Source: Candidatus Coproplasma avistercoris (GTDB lineage: Bacteria > Bacillota > Clostridia > Christensenellales > Borkfalkiaceae). From it: DNA of 40,330 nucleotides. Below the pieces are notes generated by a model that worked only from the letters and a program-made list of their open reading frames with translations, did not search any database and was not told the DNA's origin. A program made the position numbers and the translations under genes. Shown piece by piece: positions 33,543-40,330 of the stretch. The DNA lies in the NCBI GenBank assembly GCA_018711385.1, contig DVIK01000084.1:1-40330 (forward strand), given 5' to 3'. The stretch's first letter is position 1; every line of letters starts with the position of its first letter.

Positions 33543-34262
33543 ATGGTTACATACGACGGATTGCTTGAGCGGCTCCGCGGGTTTTCGGAAGAGGAGTTTG
33601 CCGCTTTCAACCGCAGGGTGGTAAACGACGAAAAACTTGAAGTCATCGGCGTGCGCATGCCGCAGCTGAGAAAAGTTGCAAAGGAATATTACGGGTACTT
33701 CGGCGAGGTAAGTCTGTTTCCCGATGAGTACTTCGAGGTGGTGTTCGTAAAGCTGTGCCTTGCTTCGCGCCTGAAATACGAAGATTTTATTAAGGTGAGC
33801 GACGGCTGCGTGGCGTTGCTGTCCGACTGGGCGCTGTGCGACTGCTTTGCCCCCGCCTGCGTGGCAAAAAACAGGGAGAGCTATATCCCGTTCATAAAAA
33901 AGTACCTTTCGGAGCACGGCGGCTACCGTGGCGGAGAGTTTGTGCGCAGGTTCGCGCTGACCACTCTTCTGCATTTCTATGTGGAGGAGGACTACCTTCC
34001 GCTGATATTTTCCTGCATCGAAAACTGCGATTCTGCGCCGTATTATGTGGCGATGGGTGCGGCGTGGCTGCTCGCTGAGGTGCTTGTAAAGCACTATGCG
34101 GCCGGTTTTGAGTTCTTAAGTAGTACTATGTGTGACATAAATATTAAATTAAAGGCAATTTCTAAGGCGTGCGACAGTTACAGAATATCTCCCGCGCAGA
34201 AGGCGGAACTTCGGGCGCTGCGGGCCGGGCTGAAAGAAAAATTGCGTGCCGCCAAATTTTGA
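33543..34262 (+). CDS. AlkD-like DNA alkylation repair (HEAT-repeat) protein
   Basis: RMPQLRKVAKEYYG, DNWALCD-like LLSDWALCDCFAP, YYVAMGAAWLLAEVLVKH, KACDSYRISPAQKAELRALR. ATG at 33543 preferred over 33450. Confidence 0.87.
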   Translation: MVTYDGLLERLRGFSEEEFAAFNRRVVNDEKLEVIGVRMPQLRKVAKEYYGYFGEVSLFPDEYFEVVFVKLCLASRLKYEDFIKVSDGCVALLSDWALCDCFAPACVAKNRESYIPFIKKYLSEHGGYRGGEFVRRFALTTLLHFYVEEDYLPLIFSCIENCDSAPYYVAMGAAWLLAEVLVKHYAAGFEFLSSTMCDINIKLKAISKACDSYRISPAQKAELRALRAGLKEKLRAAKF

Positions 34263-34270
34263 AAAAAGTA

Positions 34271-34299
34271 TTGACTTGAAGCGCATTTTTAATTAAAAT
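34271..34299 (+). promoter_or_regulatory. Promoter of tex
   Basis: TTGACT (34271-34276) - 17 bp - TAAAAT (34294-34299). Confidence 0.7.
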
Positions 34300-34377
34300 A
34301 ATCAGGACGGGCATTAAGGCCGCAGCGCGCGGGGCGCGGCTGCCGCAGAATAAATTTTGCCCGCGGGAAAGCATACC

Positions 34378-36534
34378 ATGACGATCAACGAACAGCTGAC
34401 TACGGAGTTTAACTTAAAACCGGAATACACCGAGAACATCATCGCCCTTCTGGACGAGGGCAACACCATACCGTTCATCGCGCGCTACCGCAAGGAAAAG
34501 ACCGGCGCGATAGACGACCAGGTGCTCAGGGAGTTTGTGGACAGGTTCGAATACCTCAAAAATCTTGAAAAACGCAAGGACGAGGTGCGCAAGTCCATAA
34601 CCGAGCAGGGCAAGATGACGGATGAGCTTGAGGCGGCGATTTCCGCCTGCACCACGCTCACCGAGGTAGAGGACGTCTACCGCCCCTACAAACAGAAGAA
34701 AAAGACGAGGGCGTCTGTCGCCATAGAGCGCGGGCTTCAGGGGCTTGCGGACTTTATTCTTGCGCAGGAGGGCGACCCCTATTCAGAGGCGGACAAGTAC
34801 ATAGACGAAGAGAAGGGCGTGCCCGACAGGCAGTCTGCGATAAACGGCGCAAAGGACATAATCGCCGAGATAATTTCCGACAATGCCGAGCTCAGGAAAA
34901 AGCTGAGGGAGCTGTTCGAAAATCACGGCGAGCTGCAGTCCAGGATGATAAACGACGACGGCAAGGGCACATACGCAATGTATGCCGACTATTCCGAGCT
35001 CGTTCCGGAGATAAAGAATCACCGCGTGCTTGCGGTGAACAGGGGCGAAAAAGAGGGCTGCCTCAAAGTAAAGCTCTATTTCAATCCCGACATGGCAAAG
35101 CGCGTGTGCGCCGCCAAGTACGTCCACACCAAGGGCGCCTGTGCCGACCTCATCCGCGAGGCCGCCGACGACGGCTATGACAGGCTGATAGAGCCGTCCG
35201 TCGAGCGCGAAGTGCGCGCTATGCTCACCGAAAGAGCGGGCGAGCAGGCCATAAAGATGTTTGAGGTAAACCTTCGCCCGCTGCTTCTGCAGCCGCCGGT
35301 AAAGGGCAAGGTGGCGCTCGGGCTCGACCCCGGTTACAGGATGGGCTGTAAAGTCGCCGTCGTCGACGAGACGGGCAAGGTGCTCGAAACTTCCGTCATC
35401 TATCCCGTTCCGCCCTTTCACAGGGAGGAAGAGGCAAAAAAGACGGTAAAAGGCCTCATATATAAATACGGCGTGGACATGATCGCCATAGGCAACGGCA
35501 CTGCAAGCAAGGAGACGGAGATATTCGTCGCCGATCTTCTCAAAGAGGTCGATCGTGACGTGAGCTACATGGTGGTAAACGAGGCGGGTGCCAGCGTGTA
35601 TTCGGCAAGCAAGCTCGCCGCGGAGGAGTTCCCCGATTACGACCTCAACGTCCGCTCCGCCATCTCCATAGCGCGCAGGTTACAGGACCCGCTCGCCGAA
35701 CTCATAAAGATCGATCCCAAGTCGATAGGCGTGGGCCAGTATCAGCACGATGTAGATCAGAAGAGGCTCGACAGCGCGCTCGGCGGCGTGGTGGAGGACT
35801 GCGTTAACAGCGTGGGCGTCGACCTGAACACGGCTAGTGCTTCGCTGCTCGAACATGTCGCGGGGCTCAATGCCGGCATCGCCAAAAACATCGTGGCTTA
35901 CCGCGAGAGCAACGGCAAGTTTACCGGACGCGCACAGCTGCTCGGCGTAAAGAGGCTGGGTGAAAAGGCCTATGAACAGTGCGCTGGCTTCCTGCGCATC
36001 CCGGGCGGAGACAACATCTTCGACAACACCGCCGTGCATCCCGAATCGTACGAAAAGGCCAAAAAGCTGCTCAACCTCTTCGGCTATACCGAGGATGACG
36101 TAAAGGGCGGCGGGCTTGCGGAGCTTTCGCAGAAGGTCAAGGCGTTCGGCGAAAAGAAGGCGGCGGAGTATGTGGGGCTGGACGTGCCCACATTGCGCGA
36201 CATAATAACCGAACTCATGCGCCCCGGCAGGGACATAAGGGACAGCCTCCCCGCGCCAAAACTGCGCAAGGATATAATGGGCATTGAGGACCTGCAGGTG
36301 GGCATGGTGGTGGACGGTACCGTGCGCAACGTCATAGACTTCGGCGCGTTCATCGATATAGGAGTGCATCAGGACGGGCTGGTGCACATCTCCGAGATAA
36401 CCGACAGGTATATAAAGCACCCGTCAGATGTGCTCAAAGTCGGTCAGCAGGTAAAGGCTGTGGTCATAAGCGTCGACGTAAAGAAGCACAGGATAGGCCT
36501 TTCGCTCAAACAACTGAAAAAAGCTACGAATTGA
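34378..36534 (+). CDS. tex: Tex-family RNA-binding transcription accessory protein (S1 domain)
   Basis: NTIPFIARYRKEKTGAIDDQVLREF, GLDPGYRMGCKVAVVDETGKVL, SIGVGQYQHDVDQ, C-terminal S1 LQVGMVVDGTVRNVIDFGAFIDIGVHQDGLVHISEI. Confidence 0.96.
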   Translation: MTINEQLTTEFNLKPEYTENIIALLDEGNTIPFIARYRKEKTGAIDDQVLREFVDRFEYLKNLEKRKDEVRKSITEQGKMTDELEAAISACTTLTEVEDVYRPYKQKKKTRASVAIERGLQGLADFILAQEGDPYSEADKYIDEEKGVPDRQSAINGAKDIIAEIISDNAELRKKLRELFENHGELQSRMINDDGKGTYAMYADYSELVPEIKNHRVLAVNRGEKEGCLKVKLYFNPDMAKRVCAAKYVHTKGACADLIREAADDGYDRLIEPSVEREVRAMLTERAGEQAIKMFEVNLRPLLLQPPVKGKVALGLDPGYRMGCKVAVVDETGKVLETSVIYPVPPFHREEEAKKTVKGLIYKYGVDMIAIGNGTASKETEIFVADLLKEVDRDVSYMVVNEAGASVYSASKLAAEEFPDYDLNVRSAISIARRLQDPLAELIKIDPKSIGVGQYQHDVDQKRLDSALGGVVEDCVNSVGVDLNTASASLLEHVAGLNAGIAKNIVAYRESNGKFTGRAQLLGVKRLGEKAYEQCAGFLRIPGGDNIFDNTAVHPESYEKAKKLLNLFGYTEDDVKGGGLAELSQKVKAFGEKKAAEYVGLDVPTLRDIITELMRPGRDIRDSLPAPKLRKDIMGIEDLQVGMVVDGTVRNVIDFGAFIDIGVHQDGLVHISEITDRYIKHPSDVLKVGQQVKAVVISVDVKKHRIGLSLKQLKKATN

Positions 36535-36535
36535 C

Positions 36536-36565
36536 TTGACAAATGTTCACAGTCTATTGTAAAAT
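36536..36565 (+). promoter_or_regulatory. Promoter of acpP
   Basis: TTGACA (36536-36541) - 18 bp - TAAAAT (36560-36565). Confidence 0.68.
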
Positions 36566-36599
36566 TTATGTGAAATAATTTATGCGGAGGAACCGATAA

Positions 36600-36821
36600 A
36601 TGTTGGAAGAAATTGCAAAAATGCTCGGTGAGCAGCTTGACGTGGATCCTGCTACCATAACTGCCGATACCGATATAATAAAGGATCTCGGCGCAGATTC
36701 CCTCGACGTTGTAGAGCTTCTGATGGCTCTCGAGGAAAAGACGGGCAAGACTATTCCCGAAGACAAGGTTGCCGAAATAAAGACGGTCGGCGACATTGCA
36801 AAAGTGTTGGAAACTCTTTAA
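36600..36821 (+). CDS. acpP: Acyl carrier protein
   Basis: 73 aa with DLGADSLDVVELLMALEEKTGKTIPED phosphopantetheine site; SD GGAGG. Confidence 0.97.
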   Translation: MLEEIAKMLGEQLDVDPATITADTDIIKDLGADSLDVVELLMALEEKTGKTIPEDKVAEIKTVGDIAKVLETL

Positions 36822-36838
36822 GCAGGACTGGTAAAGTT

Positions 36839-36873
36839 GCCGTGCCGGGCGCACCGCGCCCCGCACGGCTTTT
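36839..36873 (+). terminator. Terminator of acpP
   Basis: GCCGTGC-C-GGGCGC-ACC-GCGCCC-C-GCACGGC-TTTT. Confidence 0.8.
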
Positions 36874-36880
36874 AATGTGA

Positions 36881-36909
36881 GCCGCCCGCCGCAAATTGCG
36901 GCGGGCGGC
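36881..36909. terminator. Perfect hairpin between convergent acpP and leuS
   Basis: GCCGCCCGCCGCAA-A-TTGCGGCGGGCGGC; no long U-tract, so the role is less certain. Confidence 0.55.
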
Positions 36910-36917
36910 TTCATGTC

Positions 36918-39326
36918 TTATAAGATTATGTTTATCAGCCTTCGAGGGACTATTATGAATTTCTTTATCGGCTTGCCCTCAATAAGCGGCGCGACCTCGG
37001 CATTGCTCTTCACGAGCGCCTCGATCTCGTCGTTCGGCATGTCTGCGGGTATGCTGATCTTTGTCTTTATCCTGCTGTTCACCTGCACGGCGTATTCGAA
37101 CGTGTCTTCGCCGCACTTGCTCTCGTCGTACTCCGGCCACTTTTCGTAGGCAATGGTGTCGGAGTGTCCGAGCACTTCGTGCCAGATCTCCTCGGTGAGG
37201 AAGGGTATCACGGGGTTTATCAGTTTTATGAAGCCCTCGGCGTACTTTCCGGGGAACGGCCTGCCTTCGCCGGTCTCCTTATAGACGGCGTTGATGAACA
37301 CCATCATCTGCGAGATAGCCGTGTTTACCTTGAGCGACATATAGTCCTCGCCGACTTTCTTTACCGTCTGGTTATAGATCTTTTCGAGGTTGGCGTTGGG
37401 CTCGTCGGATATCGCCTTCATGTCGAAATACAGCCTGTGTATGCGGTCGATGAACTTTTTCACGCCCTCGATGTTCTGCGTGTTCCACGGCTTGGTGTCG
37501 GCAACGGGCCCCATGAACATCTCGTACATTCTCAATACGTCTGCGCCGTAGTCGCGCACCACGTCGTTGGGATTTATCACGTTGCCCTTCGACTTGGACA
37601 TCTTTTCGCCGTCTTCGCCCAGGATCATGCCCTGATGGAAGAGCTTTCTGAACGGTTCCTTATAGGGAACATAGCCCTTGTCATACAGGAAATTGTTCCA
37701 GAACCGGGAATAGAGCAGGTGCCCCACGAGGTGCTCCTTGCCGCCGCAGTAGAAGTCCACCGGCATCCAATGCTTAAGAAGCTCGTAATCGGCAAATTTT
37801 TCGTCGTTGTGCGGGTCGCAGTAGCGGAGGAAGTACCATGAGGAACCTGCGGAACCTGGCATGGTGGCAGTCTCGCGCCTGCCCTTCACGCCGTCTACGG
37901 TCACGTTCACCCAGTCGGTCGCGTTGTCCAGCGGTGCCTTTCCGCCGCGCGCTTTGTAATCCTTCATCTTGGGCAATATCAGCGGCAGCTCCTCATCTTT
38001 GAGTGCCACGTCTCGCCCGTCTTCGAGGTGCACTACCGGCACCGGTTCGCCCCAGTAGCGCTGGCGCGCGAATATCCACTCGCGCAGTTTATACGAAACC
38101 GCCTTCCTGCCGCAGCCGTGTTCCTCGAGCCATGCCGCCATCCTGTCTATGGCGTCCTGTTTGTTCATACCGTTCAAAAATCCGGAATTTATATGCGGCC
38201 CGTCGCCTGTGAATGCTTCCTTTTCGATGTCTCCGCCCTCGAGCACGGCGATCACGGGCAGGCCGAACTTCTTCGCGAACGCGTAGTCGCGCTCGTCGTG
38301 GGCGGGCACTGCCATTATGGCGCCCGTGCCGTAGGAGGTGAGCACGTAATCGCTTATAAAGACGGGCAGCTTTGCGCCGTTTGCGGGGTTGATCGCATAC
38401 GCGCCCGTGAACGCGCCCGTCTTTTCCTTGTTCAGCTCCGTTCTTTCAAGTTCGGACTTGTTTGCGCACTCCTTTTTGTAGGCATCTATCTCCGCCTTCC
38501 TGTCGGCGGTCGTTATTTCGTCCACGAGCGCGTGTTCGGGCGCGAGCACGCAGTAGGTGGCGCCGAACAATGTGTCGCAGCGGGTAGTGAACACGGTGAA
38601 TTTTTTGTCGGTGCCGTCCACCGCGAATACGACGTTTGCGCCTACGGATTTGCCTATCCAGTTGCGCTGCGCCGTCTTGGAGGCCTCCGGCCAGTCGAGC
38701 TCGTCAAGCCCTTCCAGCAGGCGCTCGGCATACTTGTTTATGTCGATGACCCACTGCTTCATGTTCTTGCGCACTACGGGGAAGCCTCCGCGCTCGCTCT
38801 TGCCGTCTATGATCTCGTCGTTCGCGAGCACGGTACCCAGCTCTTCGCACCAGTTTACGGGCACGTCGGCATAGCGGGCGAGCCCCGCCTCGAACAGTTG
38901 CTTGAATATCCACTGCGTCCACTTATAGTAAGATGGATCGCAGGTGGAGACCGTCTGCGTGTAGTCGTAGGAAAGGCCGAGCATCTTCAGCTGCGAGGTG
39001 AAAGTGGCTATGTTCTTCTGTGTGAATTCGCCCGGGTCGTTGCCGGTGTTTATGGCGTACTGCTCCGCGGGCAGCCCGAACGAGTCGAATCCGATGGGAT
39101 GAAGTACGTTATAGCCCTGCATGCGCTTCATGCGCGCGATTATGTCGGTGGCGGTGTAGCCCTCGGGGTGGCCGACGTGCAGCCCCGCGCCCGAAGGGTA
39201 GGGGAACATGTCCAGCACATAGTATTTGGGCTTGGAAAAATCGTGCAGATCGGTATGGAACGTGCCGTGCTCGTCCCAGTACTTTATCCATTTTTTTTCT
39301 ACTTCGTTGAAATTTGTGTAAGCCAT
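36918..39326 (-). CDS. leuS: Leucyl-tRNA synthetase
   Basis: [22 protein letters not shown] (HIGH), [36 protein letters not shown] (KMSKS). Confidence 0.98.
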   Translation of the reverse strand: MAYTNFNEVEKKWIKYWDEHGTFHTDLHDFSKPKYYVLDMFPYPSGAGLHVGHPEGYTATDIIARMKRMQGYNVLHPIGFDSFGLPAEQYAINTGNDPGEFTQKNIATFTSQLKMLGLSYDYTQTVSTCDPSYYKWTQWIFKQLFEAGLARYADVPVNWCEELGTVLANDEIIDGKSERGGFPVVRKNMKQWVIDINKYAERLLEGLDELDWPEASKTAQRNWIGKSVGANVVFAVDGTDKKFTVFTTRCDTLFGATYCVLAPEHALVDEITTADRKAEIDAYKKECANKSELERTELNKEKTGAFTGAYAINPANGAKLPVFISDYVLTSYGTGAIMAVPAHDERDYAFAKKFGLPVIAVLEGGDIEKEAFTGDGPHINSGFLNGMNKQDAIDRMAAWLEEHGCGRKAVSYKLREWIFARQRYWGEPVPVVHLEDGRDVALKDEELPLILPKMKDYKARGGKAPLDNATDWVNVTVDGVKGRRETATMPGSAGSSWYFLRYCDPHNDEKFADYELLKHWMPVDFYCGGKEHLVGHLLYSRFWNNFLYDKGYVPYKEPFRKLFHQGMILGEDGEKMSKSKGNVINPNDVVRDYGADVLRMYEMFMGPVADTKPWNTQNIEGVKKFIDRIHRLYFDMKAISDEPNANLEKIYNQTVKKVGEDYMSLKVNTAISQMMVFINAVYKETGEGRPFPGKYAEGFIKLINPVIPFLTEEIWHEVLGHSDTIAYEKWPEYDESKCGEDTFEYAVQVNSRIKTKISIPADMPNDEIEALVKSNAEVAPLIEGKPIKKFIIVPRRLINIIL

Positions 39327-39355
39327 GTCGTTGTTTCCTGTGTTTTAATATCAAT

Positions 39356-39384
39356 ATTATACATAAACCTCGGCGGTTTAGCAA
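39356..39384 (-). promoter_or_regulatory. Promoter of leuS
   Basis: Minus strand TTGCTA (39379-39384) - 17 bp - TATAAT (39356-39361). Confidence 0.65.
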
Positions 39385-39416
39385 ATATTTTCACTTATTA
39401 TACTGCATTAAAGTTG

Positions 39417-39445
39417 TTGACAAACCCGCGTGAAAATAATATCAT
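39417..39445 (+). promoter_or_regulatory. Promoter of the thrS T-box leader
   Basis: TTGACA (39417-39422) - 17 bp - TATCAT (39440-39445). Confidence 0.75.
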
Positions 39446-39450
39446 ATAAG

Positions 39451-39672
39451 TACCGTGGCGGAAGGACAAGTACCGTCTGCGCGCCTTTCAGAGAGCGGGG
39501 CCTATGGCTGCAAGTTCCGCAGGCGTTGCGGGTTGCGGGAAACCACCCTCGCATTGCCGCGGCGACAATTTTACAAGCGGTCTTTAAGACAATTAAGGTG
39601 GAACCGCGCAAAGTGTGTATTTTGCGTCCTTAAAACAGCGCCATGACGGCAGTTTTAAGGGCGTTTTCTTTT
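39451..39672 (+). promoter_or_regulatory. T-box riboswitch (Thr-specific) with terminator, upstream of thrS
   Basis: AAGTACCG, AGAGAGCGGGG, GGCTGCAA, GGAA-ACC-A candidate Thr specifier (ACC at 39542-39544), T-box AAGGTGGAACCGCG (39594-39607), terminator CGTCCTTAAAAC...GTTTTAAGGGCG-TTTTCTTTT (39625-39672). Confidence 0.93.
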
Positions 39673-39696
39673 ACAAAAACCGACAGGAGACAGTTT

Positions 39697-40330
39697 ATGA
39701 AAGTTTTACTTAAAAACGGCGACAGCCTCACGCTCGAAAACGGAGCAAAGTGTTCCGATGCGGCAAAGGCGATAAGCGACTCGCTTGCAAGGAACGCAGT
39801 TGCGGCAAAGGTAAACGGCAAGCTCACCGATCTTTCGCACGCGCTTTCCGAGGGGGACAAGCTCGAACTGGTCACGCTTAAAGATAAGGAGGGGCTGGAC
39901 GTCTACCGCCACACCTGCGCGCATGTGCTGGCACAGGCGGTCAAGAACATATTCCCCACCTGCAAGCTCGCCATAGGCCCCGTGATAGAAAACGGGTTCT
40001 ATTACGACTTCGAGTTCAATACGCCCATCACGCAGGAGGACTTCGGCAAGATAGAGGCGGAGATGGAAAAAATAATCAAGGCTAACACCCCCATCGAGCG
40101 CTTCGAGCTTCCCCGCAAAGAGGCGGTGGAGCTGATGACCCGCTTCAAAGAAAAGTATAAGGTTGAGATAATCAACGACCTTCCCGAGGGCGAGCAGATC
40201 TCGTTCTATAAACAGGGCGCCTTCACCGATCTGTGCCGCGGGCCTCACCTGCCTTCGACCGGTAAGATCAAGGCGTTCAAGCTCACCTCGCTTGCGGGCG
40301 CTTACTGGCGCGGCAACGAAAAGAACAAGA
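39697..40330 (+). CDS. thrS: Threonyl-tRNA synthetase, N-terminal part (truncated by window edge)
   Basis: N-terminal TGS-like domain, VYRHTCAHVLAQAVKNIFPTCKLAIGPVIENGFYYDFEF, FTDLCRGPHLPSTGKIKAFKLTSLAGAYWRGN; SD AGGAG; downstream of a Thr T-box. Confidence 0.97.
   Translation, partial: MKVLLKNGDSLTLENGAKCSDAAKAISDSLARNAVAAKVNGKLTDLSHALSEGDKLELVTLKDKEGLDVYRHTCAHVLAQAVKNIFPTCKLAIGPVIENGFYYDFEFNTPITQEDFGKIEAEMEKIIKANTPIERFELPRKEAVELMTRFKEKYKVEIINDLPEGEQISFYKQGAFTDLCRGPHLPSTGKIKAFKLTSLAGAYWRGNEKNK

Noticed and set aside
26494-34140. Recurring AGTACTATG(TGTGA) at 26498, 33050, 34122 (and 24754)
   Set aside because: Two copies sit at stop-TACT-start junctions lacking an SD, which is curious, but the other two lie within coding sequence, and exact 14-mer repeats are expected by chance in 40 kb.
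36541-36552. ACAAATGTTC in the acpP promoter as a possible further LexA-like box
   Set aside because: Only one half resembles the motif (GAC instead of AAC on the left) and it overlaps consensus promoter sequence of a housekeeping gene.
38028-39449. 473-aa plus-strand ORF opposite leuS
   Set aside because: Antisense to leuS and runs through the leuS promoter and the thrS promoter; shadow ORF.
1-40330. CRISPR arrays, transposases, phage genes, tRNA genes
   Set aside because: Looked for direct repeats, integrase/transposase motifs and tRNA-like TTCGA/acceptor patterns in intergenic regions; none convincing.

Overview
The window is mostly dense housekeeping chromosome, probably from a GC-rich member of Bacillota/Clostridia (inferred from gene content and order such as tmcAL / pta-ackA-yceD-rpmF, Gram-positive SRP RNA, and a thrS T-box). 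I see no CRISPR array, prophage or transposon. Contents in order: truncated SRP RNA (-), mrp, an uncharacterised TIGR03915 + TIGR03916 radical-SAM DNA repair pair (-), OmpR-type two-component system, uvrB-uvrA, ferritin-like protein plus two FAD oxidoreductases, pyruvate kinase (-), RNase P RNA, tmcAL (-), pta-ackA, yceD-rpmF, Cu(+) P-type ATPase plus ArsR regulator, uvrC, HAD phosphatase, U32 peptidase, mutS2, NodB-like protein, M16 peptidase, a hypoxanthine/deoxyinosine DNA glycosylase, an AlkD-like protein, tex, acpP, leuS (-), and a T-box leader with truncated thrS. The observations most worth following up are: (i) shared palindromes AAACAAAYGTTT at the promoters of the radical-SAM repair pair and upstream of uvrBA, matching the core of the Gram-positive LexA box; (ii) a CopZ-like domain fused in frame to CopA, with its own ideal internal Shine-Dalgarno and ATG; (iii) CopA carrying DKTATLT instead of the near-invariant DKTGTLT; (iv) MutS2 with a degenerate Smr catalytic motif; (v) a NodB-fold protein lacking the TFDD aspartates; (vi) a predicted leaderless mRNA; (vii) a missed small two-TM reading frame; (viii) a palindrome centred on the uvrC -10 box. 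All function calls come from reading the sequence; no database search was run.
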